The position numbers and the translations under genes were made by a program. Below, piece by piece: positions 9,221 through 18,768 of a stretch of 64,000 bases of DNA; the first letter of the stretch is position 1; every line of letters starts with the position of its first letter. Source of the DNA: Paraburkholderia phenoliruptrix (lineage in GTDB: Bacteria > Pseudomonadota > Gammaproteobacteria > Burkholderiales > Burkholderiaceae); contig NZ_CADIKB010000033.1 of NCBI RefSeq assembly GCF_902859825.1, forward strand, positions 1 through 64,000. Direction: 5' to 3'. A model generated the notes under the pieces. That model saw nothing but the letters and a program-made list of their open reading frames with translations, was not told the origin of the DNA and ran no database searches.

Positions 9221-10258
9221 TCAGAACCTGAAGCTGCTAACGTTGAATGACATGCCGGCACTGCCGACCCAGCACAGCACTCTGTCTCCCCGCTTCAATT
9301 CGCCGTTGTCTTTTGCCATGGCAATGGCGGCGGGAATGGAGGCCGACACGAGATTCCCCGTCTCCGGATAGATGTGATACATCTTGTCCTGAATGCCCAC
9401 CTTTTCTCCATAGCCGTGCCACGCCGCCTTGGAAGACGCGTGGGTAAAGACAATGTCGATATCTTTCTTCGGAATCGGCAGTTTAGCGAGTACGGCGGAG
9501 AGTTCGTCGGAATTCTTGTGAAGCTCGTGGCCGAACGATGTAAAACGCATGTCGCCGTTTTTCCCGATCCGCTCCGACGGGTGGCAATACCCTTCATAGC
9601 CGGGAATCGGAATCGTGCAGAGGTCGGAAACCTCGGGCTTTCCGCGAAAGGCAAAGCTGAAGTTCTCCGGCTCCTTCGCAACGAGCAGCGTGGCGGTGGC
9701 CGCCTCTCCGATCGTGAACGACGGCAATGTGTATTCGATTTGCGCCTGATTCTTCAACGCAAAATTCCCCGGGTAGAGTGGACCGCCTGCCAGCATATTG
9801 AATTCGGCATTCACGATCATAGCGTTTCTGTACTGACCGCACTTGAACAAACTGTCGATAATCGACATGGCGCGGGTCCAGCTCATGCACGCGTCCACCA
9901 CGTCGAAGCATTCCGCATTGATGAAACCGAGCGTGCTCGCCATCATGTGGCTATTGCCCGGCTCAAGAAAGCCTCTGCCGATGCCGACATAAATAAACAG
10001 CTCGATGTGCTCGGGCCGCAAATAGGTTTCCGACAACGCCTTGCGCGTGGCCATGGCGACATGGTCGATGGGCGACTCGTGGCTGTCGCACCAGCGCCGG
10101 TTGACGAGCCCGCTTCGATCGAGCAGCGTCTTGATGGTGCGAATGCCCCGGTCGATGTCGCCTTCATAGCCGGTGGAATGAAACCGGATCATATCGGCGA
10201 CTTCGTCATTGGTGACGACTCTGGAAGGCAGGCTGACGGCCACGTTCTTGATAAGCAT
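9221..10258 (-). CDS. KAS III-like 3-oxoacyl-ACP synthase, possible signal synthase
   Basis: Thiolase-fold condensing enzyme of 345 aa. The catalytic triad expected of FabH-type enzymes is visible: Cys124 (VVDACMSW), His273 (FTHASSK) and Asn302 (ETGNLVSAS). Near the C-terminus a glycine loop (WVGSAGMSFN) matches the family. The ATG at 10258 is preferred; a TTG six nt earlier is possible. The sequence is divergent from housekeeping FabH, and no other fatty-acid genes (plsX, fabD, fabG, acpP) are nearby, which points to a specialised condensation. Its immediate downstream partner is a CqsS-like sensor kinase, so I infer it makes the ligand or a precursor. Alternatives are a lipid or secondary-metabolite ketosynthase unrelated to signalling. 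Confidence 0.85.
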   Translation of the reverse strand: MLIKNVAVSLPSRVVTNDEVADMIRFHSTGYEGDIDRGIRTIKTLLDRSGLVNRRWCDSHESPIDHVAMATRKALSETYLRPEHIELFIYVGIGRGFLEPGNSHMMASTLGFINAECFDVVDACMSWTRAMSIIDSLFKCGQYRNAMIVNAEFNMLAGGPLYPGNFALKNQAQIEYTLPSFTIGEAATATLLVAKEPENFSFAFRGKPEVSDLCTIPIPGYEGYCHPSERIGKNGDMRFTSFGHELHKNSDELSAVLAKLPIPKKDIDIVFTHASSKAAWHGYGEKVGIQDKMYHIYPETGNLVSASIPAAIAMAKDNGELKRGDRVLCWVGSAGMSFNVSSFRF

Positions 10259-10434
10259 AAACAATCCATTAAAGAGGGTTTATTGGTGGAGGGAGTCTCG
10301 TTCGCGCACGTAGCGCGCGCCTGTCATCCGGCGCCCGCTTTTACGGCGCTCGTACATTAACGCGTCCACCGCAACTGGCGAAATACCGTCGCCCCAGGTT
10401 GGATCATTTGATCGACGTGAAAAGCGGCATTCGG

Positions 10435-11490
10435 CTAGAACCGCTCGATCATCCCCAATTGCACGCCGCGAACCGGCGCGCCGGGATAGGCCGTCGGCAG
10501 GCCGGTTACGTTGACGCCGCGCAGTGTGAAGGTGGCGTCGCCATGGTTGCGCAGCATCGCGCCGCTCGCGTAGAGCGTGAGTTTCGGCGAGAGGTCGTAT
10601 TCGCACGCCACGCTGAACTGGTCGGCGTTGTCGTCGCCGCCCGAGCGATCGCGGGCATACGCATAGCCCAGCGAAGCCCGCAGGCGCGGCGAGAACGCGT
10701 AGCGCACGGAGACCGACAGACCGTCGTCGTGATAGCGCGGCGCACCCCCGTCGCCGTTGAAAAACGACACATAGGCGGTGGCTTTGTCGAAGCGGTACGA
10801 CACACCGCCCAGGTTTGCGCGCAAGGTCGTGCCGCCATGCGTCTGCTGATGCGCGTAGGCAATGCGCAGCGGCCCATTGCGGTACGCAAACGTTTCATAG
10901 TCGCCGGAAAGGCCGTTGCCGTTGCCGCTGTCGCGCAGCGCGACCATCACGGTCGTGGTGAAGCCGTGAAAGTCGGGCGACAGATAGGCGATGCCGTTAT
11001 CCGTGTACGGCGTGATCTTCGAGAGGTTGTTGAGCCCCGAGGCGATGGTGCCTGCGCCGAAGGCGTCGAGCTGCCCCTTGAACGGGATGTAGATCGGCGA
11101 GTACTGGCGGCCCACGCGAACTTCGCCCCACGGCGCGCCGACGCCGATCCACGCCTGGCGATTGAAGATCGTGCCCGCGGTCGAGAAGGTGCCGTCGGCC
11201 GAGCTGAAGCCGTTTTCGAGCTCGAACAGAAGACGCGTGTCCGAATCCAGTTGCTCGGCGCCGCGCAGGCCGATTCTCGAACCGCGGTACGCACCCGAGT
11301 CGAGGCGCGGCGTCCAGGAAGAGCCGGGATTCGTGACTTCGATACTCGTGTCGAGCGAGCCGTATAGCGTGACAGTGCCCTGTGCACGAACGGCCGGCGC
11401 GGCGAACCAGCAGGAGCCCGCCATGACGACACTTAGGACGAGCCGCGCGGGATAGCGGTTGCGTGAACGAAAGGCCTCAGTCAGGCGCAT
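10435..11490 (-). CDS. Gram-negative porin, OmpC-like family
   Basis: Outer membrane trimeric porin of the betaproteobacterial type (351 aa). The start at 11490 follows AAAGGA by five nt. A signal peptide ends near AVRAQG, and the mature protein opens with VTLYGSLDTSIEV, the usual first strand. SRIGLRGAEQLDS and FNRQAWIGV are family landmarks, and the chain ends in an aromatic residue (MIERF), as needed for barrel assembly. It would allow passive diffusion of small hydrophilic solutes. The gene is monocistronic as far as seen. Ion or solute selectivity cannot be predicted. Confidence 0.93.
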   Translation of the reverse strand: MRLTEAFRSRNRYPARLVLSVVMAGSCWFAAPAVRAQGTVTLYGSLDTSIEVTNPGSSWTPRLDSGAYRGSRIGLRGAEQLDSDTRLLFELENGFSSADGTFSTAGTIFNRQAWIGVGAPWGEVRVGRQYSPIYIPFKGQLDAFGAGTIASGLNNLSKITPYTDNGIAYLSPDFHGFTTTVMVALRDSGNGNGLSGDYETFAYRNGPLRIAYAHQQTHGGTTLRANLGGVSYRFDKATAYVSFFNGDGGAPRYHDDGLSVSVRYAFSPRLRASLGYAYARDRSGGDDNADQFSVACEYDLSPKLTLYASGAMLRNHGDATFTLRGVNVTGLPTAYPGAPVRGVQLGMIERF

Positions 11491-11937
11491 CGAATCCTTT
11501 TGATGGAATAGCCGATACACAAAGAAAAATGAAAGCGACGGCTTGCGCGCGTTGGGCAGCCGCCGCTCGACATGATAGCTGCGGTGGCCAATGCGTGATG
11601 CACTGGATACTCGACGTTGCGCGATTTGCACGCGCGGAGAGTTCTGCGACGCCCTCGTCGGCCTATTTTCCCCATCGAATCGTTATGGCCGAAGTCTTGG
11701 AGAACGATAAAGCCACAGGCTTTCGGCGGCAGTTTCTTTTATGCGGCATGCATTAACTCTGCTGACATCTGTCCATTCGCCAATAAGCGACCCGCTCTAA
11801 ACAAAGATATTCGTTTATGTCAACACTCAAGATTTTCGCTCTGCTGCCGTTTAACCCGGTGCGCGATTTTGCGCGGGCCTATCGAGAGTTGAACAACCAT
11901 TTTGCGGACTTGAATCTCCGCACGCTCAAACTACAAA
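11491..11937. other. Intergenic region between porin and lipoprotein genes
   Basis: About 450 nt between divergent genes, more AT-rich in its right half than the surroundings. It probably carries the porin promoter (leftward) and that of the lipoprotein (rightward). Short frames here (for example one starting at 11817) overlap the lipoprotein gene in another frame and have no ribosome binding site. No repeat or RNA gene was recognised. Confidence 0.4.
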
Positions 11938-12804
11938 ATGAAAATGAAACAAAAACTCCCTTTGATTATGTCGTTGCTGGGTTCATTCGCGCTTGCCGCA
12001 TGCGGCGGAGGCGGGGGCGGCAGTTCTTCGACCACTCAGGCCGCTGCGCCGGCCGCGAGTGCGCCGTCGGCACCGTCCCCGGCATCCACGCCGACCGTGA
12101 CGGGCGAGGCACTGCCGAGCCTCGCATCGCCGCAGGCGGGGTCGACCGCGGCGACGGGCAACGGATTCGAAGGCATCTGGACGGACACGACGTCGTCGCG
12201 CGTCACGGCGATGATCGATCCGGCGAACAACATCTCCTACCTGAGCGGCCTGTTCTCGTTCGTCACGTCCACCTTCTTCGGCGCCGCGACCACGGCTGCG
12301 CCGAACTGGACGCTCACCAGCGGCTTCGAAGTCATGAGCAACCTGCGCTACACCGCCACGGCGGGTAGCGGGACGTATGCCGCGAATCAAACCCTGACCG
12401 GCAGCTATGTCGCGAACGGCAGTACGGTGAATCTGTCGTTGAAATATGATCCGGCGAACGCACTGGCCGTCTCGCAGTCGAGCGTCACCGGCACGTGGGC
12501 GCAGAACTCGACCACACTCACTGTCGACGACGCCGGCGGTGTCACCGGCAACATTCTCGGCTGCGCGGTCTCGGGCACGCTGACGTTGACCACGCCGGGC
12601 TCCAGCAAGAACCTCTATACGCTGACGATGACGGGCACTACGAGCACCTGCACGCTCGCCTCGGGCGTGACGTACACGGGCAACGCGGCGATCACGTTCC
12701 TGCCGGTCACCGGCAGCACCACGCTGTACCAGCGCTCGATCATCTATCTGATCAAGGCAACCGATAACTCGGTGATCGCCTACGGGCAATTGACGAAGCA
12801 CTAA
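11938..12804 (+). CDS. Gly-rich lipoprotein of unknown function
   Basis: A 288-aa predicted lipoprotein. The N-terminus MKMKQKLPLIMSLLGSFALA precedes the lipobox LAAC, then a run of Gly and a Ser/Ala/Pro-rich tether. The remainder is Thr/Ser/Gly-rich with alternating short hydrophobic strands, suggesting an all-beta fold, and has two or three Cys in the C-terminal third that could pair. A second ATG at 11944 is an alternative start; neither has a good ribosome binding site. I do not recognise the family. It is probably anchored in the outer or inner membrane facing the periplasm. A hairpin with a T-tract follows the stop. Confidence 0.8.
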   Translation: MKMKQKLPLIMSLLGSFALAACGGGGGGSSSTTQAAAPAASAPSAPSPASTPTVTGEALPSLASPQAGSTAATGNGFEGIWTDTTSSRVTAMIDPANNISYLSGLFSFVTSTFFGAATTAAPNWTLTSGFEVMSNLRYTATAGSGTYAANQTLTGSYVANGSTVNLSLKYDPANALAVSQSSVTGTWAQNSTTLTVDDAGGVTGNILGCAVSGTLTLTTPGSSKNLYTLTMTGTTSTCTLASGVTYTGNAAITFLPVTGSTTLYQRSIIYLIKATDNSVIAYGQLTKH

Positions 12805-12813
12805 GCCGTTCCC

Positions 12814-12862
12814 GGGCCACCGCAGGCATGACTTTGCTGTGGCCCCTCGTCCCCTGTTTTTC
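12814..12862 (+). terminator. Possible rho-independent terminator of the lipoprotein gene
   Basis: GGGCCAC (12814-12820) can pair with GTGGCCC (12839-12845), and a short T-run occurs at 12858-12862. The T-run is separated from the stem by about a dozen bases, so termination is uncertain. Confidence 0.35.
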
Positions 12863-13121
12863 CGCGTTACTCCATTATTCAAGCGTCGCCTATATTCGTA
12901 ATAGGGCTAGCGACCGCGCACACGGCCCCTCGTCGCGCCGTCATCACGCCGTCACGCCGCGGCAACGCACCGCTGCCGACCTGAAGCCAGGCCGAACCGG
13001 CCTCATCGCGCGATTTGGCCCCCGCCCCCACCGATAGGACGGCGCATGGCTCTTTGCTGGCCCTACAATAAGCGCCTTAACAGTTGACTGAACGTGCATC
13101 GGCGATAATTCTTATCTGGGA

Positions 13122-15885
13122 GGCACGACAGTCCGCTGACGCGGCCGACGATCTCTTCGTCGTCGTGGACAAGAAGTGGCGCATCTACCGTGCGCGCGCC
13201 GTTACGCATCGGGCCAAGCCGGCAATGGGTTTTCCGCCGCTGCTGCAGACCGACGTCGGCGCGAGCGACGAGCGGGCGGTTCCGCTGCCGCTTTCGCGCC
13301 AACCGGCGAGTCCCGCGCAGCGCAACTTCTCTTACGCGGAACTGCATCAGCGCGCGCTCGAAACGTATTCGCCGCCGAGCGTGATTATCGACCGCGAATC
13401 GAACGTGGTGCATCTGTCGGACAACGCGGGGCGCTTCTTGCGGCATGTCGGCGGCGAGTTGTCCAGCAACATCATGACGCTCGTGCTGCCCGACCTGAGG
13501 CTCGACCTGCGCACGGCCATTTTCCGGGCACTGCAGACGCGCACGAGCGTCGAAGCTCGCCGCGTGAAATGGGTGCACGACGGCCAGGTTTCATGGATCA
13601 ACATGACGGTGCGGCCGTTTCACGACGCCGTGGCCAACGCAGAGTTTCTCCTGATCGTATTCGACGAAGTTGCCGGCCACATGACCGACGAAGAACAGGC
13701 CGAAGCGACCGGCCAGGACCCTGTGCTCGCGCAGCTGGAGCAGGAGTTGCAACACAGCCGCGAATAACTGGCGACGATCATCGAGCAGTACGAAACGTCA
13801 GTGGAAGAACTGAAGGCGTCGAACGAGGAACTGCAGGCGATCAACGAAGAACTGCGCTCCACGAGCGAAGAGCTCGAAAGCAGCAAGGAGGAGTTGCAGT
13901 CGGTCAACGAGGAGTTGACCACCGCGAACGCGGAGATGCAGGCGCGAATCGAAGACACGGCCAAAGCCAACGACGATTTGCACAACGTCATCGCGTCGAG
14001 CGAAATGGCCACGGTGTTCGTGGACAAGGAAATGAGGGTCAAGCGGTTCACGCCGAACGCGACGGCCATTTTCAATCTGATCGACTCCGACCTCGGGCGC
14101 TCGCTGTTCCACATCACGCATACGCTGCGCTATCCGACGCTCGCCGACGACGTCAGGCAGTCGTTCCAGTCTCTGCGGCTGACCGAGCGCGAGATTCAGA
14201 GCGAGGCCGGCCGCTGGTATCTGATGCGGCTCCTGCCTTATCGCACGGCGGACGATCATATCGACGGCGCGGTGATCACGCTGATCGACATCACCGACCG
14301 TCACGAAGCCGAAGAAGCCGCGCGGGCGGGCGAGCGGCGCCTGCGCCTCGTCGCGCAATCGACGAAAGACTACGCGATCGTGATTCAGGATTCCGCCGGA
14401 ACGATTGTGAGCTGGAACGCGGGCGCCGAACGGATTTTCGGCTATTCGGAAGGCGAAGTGGTCGGCCAGAACATCGAGCTGATCTACGAGCACAACGACC
14501 GCCAGGCGCTGCGGCCCGCGCAGGAGCGCGACATCGCCGCGAAGGAAGGCCGCGCCGACGACGAGCGCTGGCACCGCACGAAAGACGGCCGCCGCATCTT
14601 GTGCAGCGGTGTGGTGACGCCGATTGTCGATACGTCATTTAACGGCTTCGCGAAGATTCTGCGCGATCTGACGGCGCGCAAACAGCGCGAGGACGCGAGC
14701 CGCGAAGCGCTCGCCCGCGAGCAGGCGGCGCGCGAGCAGGCGCTGAGCGCGAACCAGTTGAAGGACGAGGTCATCGCCGTGCTGTCGCACGAGTTGAAAC
14801 ATCCGCTCAATCTGATCGGCGTGAAGGCGGAAATGCTTCCGCGCTTGCCGGAAGTGCGCCACCTGCCTGCCGTGTGGGACGCGGCTGCGTCCATCCGGCA
14901 CGCGGTGCGCAGCCAGGCGCAGATCATCGACGATCTGCTCGATCTCTCGCAAATCCAGACCGGCAAGCTCGCGCTCGAAGTCTCGCGGGTCGATCTCGCG
15001 GCTTTGATCGCGGATATCGCCGACACCTGCGAGGAAGACGCGCACGCCCGCGGCGTCGCGCTGCAGGTCGAGGTTGCAGACGAGCCGGCCATCACGCTGG
15101 CCGACCCGGTTCGTTGCGAGCAGATTCTCTGGAACCTGCTGTCCAACGCCATGAAGTTCACCGATTCCGGCGGACGCGTGGAGGTGCGTCTGTCGCGCGA
15201 CGGCCGCATGCTGCGTCTTGAAGTCACCGACAGCGGCCAGGGCATCGAGCCGGCCACGCTGCCTTACATCTTCGATACGTTCCGCCAGACGCCGCGCGGC
15301 CGCAGTCGCGGCGGTCTCGGCATCGGCCTTGCGCTCGTGAGGCAGCTTGTCGAGATGCACGGCGGCCATGTCAAGGCGGAGTCGGAGGGTCCGGGCCACG
15401 GCACCAGAATGACGGTATGGCTGCCCGCCATGGAAGACGAGCGCGGGCAGTTGCGCGACGCCATCGGCAAGCACCGTACTATCGCCGGCTTGCACATCCT
15501 GCTGGTGGAGGACGATGCGGAAACGGCTACCTCGCTGACCGCGCTGCTCGAGCTCGAAGGAGCGCGCGTCAGGACCGCCGGCGACGGTCTGGAGGCGCTG
15601 CGGATGCTGGCGGAGGAACCGGTCGACGCGGTCGTGTCCGACATCGGCATGCCGCACATGGACGGCTACGAGCTGATGCGCAAGATCAGGTCCGATCCGG
15701 CCGTCAGCGGTGTTCGCGCGATTGCGCTGACCGGGCGGAACCGGCACGACGAGGTCCGGGCCGCGCATGAGGCGGGATTCAACGCTCATCTGGCGAAGCC
15801 GCTCGAATTCCAGCAACTGCTGGATGAGCTCGGCGCCCTGACGCCGGGCGGTCGAAGCGCAGCCGGGCGATGTTCTCCACAATAG
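13122..15885 (+). pseudogene. Truncated CheB/CheR-PAS hybrid histidine kinase with internal stop
   Basis: One reading frame shows what remains of a CheB-CheR fusion kinase. It begins at SADAADDLFVVVDKKWRIY, normally the end of the CheR methyltransferase domain; the CheB and most of CheR (several hundred residues) are absent. After a PAS-like stretch the frame is closed by TAA at 13765-13767, between SRE and LATIIEQYE, where the family has Gln. From 13801 the frame is open for 694 codons: the characteristic Glu-rich coiled coil with repeated EEL units, two PAS domains, HisKA (LSHELKHPLN), HATPase (LLSNAMKFT, GLGIGLALVRQL) and a receiver domain (LLVEDD, Asp in SDIGMPHMD). The 3' part could still be translated from GTG at 13801. 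I judge the gene non-functional as a whole. Confidence 0.75.
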
Positions 15886-16072
15886 CTTCGCGGTGCACGG
15901 CGAACTGCACGAGCGTCGCCCGCATCGCCGCGAGCAGCGCCTCGGCCCGCTCCTTTTCAATGCCCGCAGGCAACGACGCGGCCAGTGCCTGCTGATGCTC
16001 GATACGGCGCGTCGCCTCGGCGATATGTACGTCGGCCTGGCGCAAATTGATCAGTTCTTCGGATAGCTTCAC
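15779..16072 (-). CDS. Small predicted helical protein of unknown function
   Basis: A 97-aa charged, probably helical protein. The GTG at 16072 sits six nt after a strong GGGAGG, which decides the start; an ATG at 16102 is possible. The region LRQADVHIAEATRRIEHQQ to AIVENIARLRFD is rich in Ala, Glu, Arg and Gln and fits a coiled coil. Its last 35 codons overlap the 3' end of the degraded kinase on the other strand, so either this tail or the kinase end may be a recent extension. It is divergent from the CheB gene, with the starts about 90 nt apart. No family recognised. Confidence 0.6.
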   Translation of the reverse strand: MKLSEELINLRQADVHIAEATRRIEHQQALAASLPAGIEKERAEALLAAMRATLVQFAVHREAIVENIARLRFDRPASGRRAHPAVAGIRAASPDER

Positions 16073-16163
16073 GATTGCCTCCCGCGTTGCATGCCCTCGC
16101 AAAACCTGTCGCGCCTGTGCCGTTCAGGTCTGGAAATTGCGCCGATGCGACGAAGGAGGCCTT

Positions 16164-17153
16164 ATGGCTCATCGCGACATTGTAGTTATCGGAGCATCGC
16201 GTGGCGCGCTTCCCGTGCTTAGAAAGCTGGTAGCAGGCCTTACTCCTGATCTTGACGCAACTGTTTGTATCGTGCTGCACATCGGCCGACATCACAGCAT
16301 ACTGCCGGAACTGCTCTCACGCGCGGGCCCGCTGAGGGCAAGCCATCCGCAGCAAGGCGAGCGGATGGAGCGAGGCAGAATCTACGTCGCGCCGCCCGAT
16401 CGACACATGGTGGTGCGCGACGGCCAATTCCGGCTGCTCGATACGGCGGCTGAAAACTTTGCGCGTCCGGCGGCGGATCCGTTGTTCCGCTCCGCCGCCG
16501 CCGAATACCGCAAACGTGTGGTGGGCGTCGTGCTGAGCGGCGATCTCGACGACGGCGCCGCGGGTCTCGCCGCCATTCGCGCGCGCGGCGGATATGCGCT
16601 GGTGCAGCGCCCCGACGACGCCGAGGCGCCTTCCATGCCGCGCAGCGCGCTCGCTGCGGCGGGCGCGGACGCCGTCGCGAGTCCTGACGATCTGCCACAG
16701 GTTCTTCATGCCGCGGTGCGGGGAGCCGAGCCGCGCGAGGAGCGTCCCATGACCAATCGGCCGGACCTTGATCGAGAGGCACAGCTCGGCGAAAGCCTGA
16801 CTGTCTTGCCGGAGCAACTGGATGAGATCGGTGAGCGCTCGGCGCTCACATGCCCGAGTTGTAACGGCGTCCTGCGGCGAATGCACGACGAGCGGCCGTT
16901 GCGTTACCGCTGCCACACGGGGCACGCGTTCTCGTCACTGACGCTCGAAGAGGCGAGCGAGCAGAGCGTGGACGACGCCATCTGGAGCGCTATTCGCGCG
17001 GTGCATGAGCGGATCATCTTCGCGCGCGAACGGCAGCGCTGGGCCGAGCGCGCCGGCAACGACGTGGAGATGGCGCTCGAACAGGCTCGCATCGACGAAA
17101 ACGAGAAGCTGGCCGAGATCCTGCGCAGCGCCACGCGCGCGCAGGAGCCCTGA
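16164..17153 (+). CDS. Stand-alone CheB-type methylesterase with C-terminal Cys-rich extension
   Basis: Protein-glutamate methylesterase-like protein, 329 aa, start after AAGGAGG. It lacks the receiver domain of classical CheB. The catalytic landmarks are present: Ser12 in IGASRGA, His39 in VLHIGRHH and Asp in LSGDLDDG (124-131). Residues about 225-255 form a possible zinc ribbon (CPSC at 230-233, then Cys250 and His254 in RCHTGHAF). A helical tail of about 70 residues follows (ERQRWAERAGNDVE). CheB proteins with this tail are often coded with CheBR-type kinases, and a broken one lies immediately upstream, so this gene may have lost its partner. The substrate receptor is unknown. Confidence 0.85.
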   Translation: MAHRDIVVIGASRGALPVLRKLVAGLTPDLDATVCIVLHIGRHHSILPELLSRAGPLRASHPQQGERMERGRIYVAPPDRHMVVRDGQFRLLDTAAENFARPAADPLFRSAAAEYRKRVVGVVLSGDLDDGAAGLAAIRARGGYALVQRPDDAEAPSMPRSALAAAGADAVASPDDLPQVLHAAVRGAEPREERPMTNRPDLDREAQLGESLTVLPEQLDEIGERSALTCPSCNGVLRRMHDERPLRYRCHTGHAFSSLTLEEASEQSVDDAIWSAIRAVHERIIFARERQRWAERAGNDVEMALEQARIDENEKLAEILRSATRAQEP

Positions 17154-17189
17154 GGCACAATTGGCTGTCCGCCTGCTAAGAGGTACGAA

Positions 17190-17498
17190 ATGAAGATTGC
17201 GACGAAGGTAGCGCCGATTCTGGCGGCGTCGATCGTCTTGCTCGCGGGCTGTGTTGCCGGCGGCATGCAGCGAGGCGCGCAGACGCACCTGAGCCCCACG
17301 CAATGCCGCGACCTCACCGACATCAGAAACAAGGCGCCCGTCACGCACGAGCGCAGCATGAGCGAACTGGCGGCGCTCGAGATGGCGGGCTACCACCCGG
17401 AGTGGCGCTTCGATCCCTACTATCCGGCGGATCTGGAGGCGGCGCAGCGGCAAGTGGATTTCTGGTATCGGACGGAGTGCCCGCAAGCGCCGCGGTAA
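17190..17498 (+). CDS. DUF4148-family lipoprotein
   Basis: A 102-aa exported protein with a lipobox (LLAGC, Cys near residue 21) and a C-terminal DUF4148 signature: AALEMAGYHPEW, then DPYYPADLEAAQRQV. This family is widespread in Burkholderiaceae, usually as short periplasmic proteins of unknown role; lipidation is less common in it. An AAGAGG ribosome binding site precedes the ATG. It lies 36 nt after cheB on the same strand, so it could share its transcript. A strong inverted repeat follows before the convergent binding-protein gene. Confidence 0.82.
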   Translation: MKIATKVAPILAASIVLLAGCVAGGMQRGAQTHLSPTQCRDLTDIRNKAPVTHERSMSELAALEMAGYHPEWRFDPYYPADLEAAQRQVDFWYRTECPQAPR

Positions 17499-17554
17499 GC
17501 GCCCTCGGCGCCCCCCGCCGCGCTGCTCGCCGCATTCATCGCTGCGGTCGAGTC

Positions 17555-17600
17555 CGGCACCGGCCCATGCTTTCGAGAGGCGCTGCCCGCGCCGGTGCCG
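17555..17600. terminator. Inverted repeat between convergent genes, candidate bidirectional terminator
   Basis: CGGCACCGGC (17555-17564) is the exact reverse complement of GCCGGTGCCG (17591-17600), with 26 nt between them. It lies between the DUF4148 gene and the end of the binding-protein gene. There is no long T-tract on either side. Confidence 0.45.
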
Positions 17601-17619
17601 TCACGCCGCGACGCCTGGC

Positions 17620-18768
17620 TTACAGGCCGCTCACCGTCTTGACCGTCACCCACTGGCCGTTCTTGACCTGATACAGCGTGGACGAGCCGTTCTTCAGCGA
17701 GCCGTTCGCGTTGAACTCGATATGCCCGGTAATGCCATCAAAGCTGATGCCTTGCAGCTTCGCGCGATAGTCGTCCGGTTTCGTCGAGTTGGCTGCCTGC
17801 ATCGCCTTGATGGCGGTCCACGCCGCGTCATAGCCGAACGGTGCATACGAAAGCACGTCCTCGCCGAACTTCTGCTTGAAGCGCTCGGCGAACTTCGCGC
17901 CTACGGGCGTGCTGTCGAGCGGCCGGCCGTATTCCCATGCCATTGCGCCTTCCGAGACGTTCCCGGCGAGCTTGATGAAGTCGACGTCCTTCACGCCGCC
18001 GCCGCCCACGTACTGCGCTTTGAGGCCGAGCTGGTTCATCTGCTTCATGATGCCTGCCGCCTGCGGATTCAGGGCGCCGACGAAAATCAGGTCGGGGTTC
18101 TTGCTCTTGAGGTTCGTGAGCTGCGTCTTGAAGTCCGTCGCCTGATTGGTCGTGTATTCGCGGTCGATGATGTCGCCGCCGTGCGCCTTCACCGCCTTCA
18201 CGAACTCATCGGCTTCGCCTTGACCGAACGCCGTGCGATCGTCGATCACGGCGATGCGCTTGGCCTTCGTCGTGGTGACGGCATAGGCGCCCGCGGTGCC
18301 CGCGTTTTGCGCGTCGCTCGAGATCACCATGAAGACGTTCTTGTAGCCGCGGTTGCTGATGACCGGATTGGTCGCCGCCGGATCGATGACCGGCAGGCCC
18401 GCCTTTTCGTAGAGATCCGAAGCGGGAATCGTCGTGCCGGAGTTGAAGTGGCCGACGACGACGGACACGCCTTCGTCCACCAGCTTTTGCGCGACCTGCA
18501 CGCCGACGCGCGGGTCGGCCTGATCGTCTTCGGCAACGAGCTGGAACGACACGGGCTGGCCGTTGATCTTGATGCCTTGCGCCTTGGCGTCGTCGAGCGC
18601 CATTTTGACGCCGTTTTCCAGGTCTTTTCCATAACTGGCGTTGGGCCCGGTGAGCGGCGCGGCAAAGCCGATTTTTACAACCGTATCCGCGCGAGAGGCG
18701 AGTGGTGCAACTGCGAGAAGTGCTCCAACTGCAACCGCGATAGGGGTGAAAGTCTTCGCAAAACGCAT
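17620..18768 (-). CDS. Branched-chain amino acid ABC transporter substrate-binding protein
   Basis: Periplasmic type I solute-binding protein of the LivJ/LivK family (382 aa). The ATG at 18768 follows AAGGAA; the N-terminus is a signal peptide ending near ASRAD, then the family opening VVKIGFAAPLTGPNASYGKD. VVGHFNSGTT and the stretch ending in DPAATNP are the usual ligand-contact loops of this family (Leu/Ile/Val, other amino acids or amides). No permease or ATPase genes accompany it in the window, so it is an orphan that probably serves a transporter encoded elsewhere. Confidence 0.93.
   Translation of the reverse strand: MRFAKTFTPIAVAVGALLAVAPLASRADTVVKIGFAAPLTGPNASYGKDLENGVKMALDDAKAQGIKINGQPVSFQLVAEDDQADPRVGVQVAQKLVDEGVSVVVGHFNSGTTIPASDLYEKAGLPVIDPAATNPVISNRGYKNVFMVISSDAQNAGTAGAYAVTTTKAKRIAVIDDRTAFGQGEADEFVKAVKAHGGDIIDREYTTNQATDFKTQLTNLKSKNPDLIFVGALNPQAAGIMKQMNQLGLKAQYVGGGGVKDVDFIKLAGNVSEGAMAWEYGRPLDSTPVGAKFAERFKQKFGEDVLSYAPFGYDAAWTAIKAMQAANSTKPDDYRAKLQGISFDGITGHIEFNANGSLKNGSSTLYQVKNGQWVTVKTVSGL

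Noticed and set aside
17620..18768. Complete branched-chain amino acid transporter operon
   Set aside because: Only the binding protein is present; no LivH, LivM, LivG or LivF genes adjoin it.
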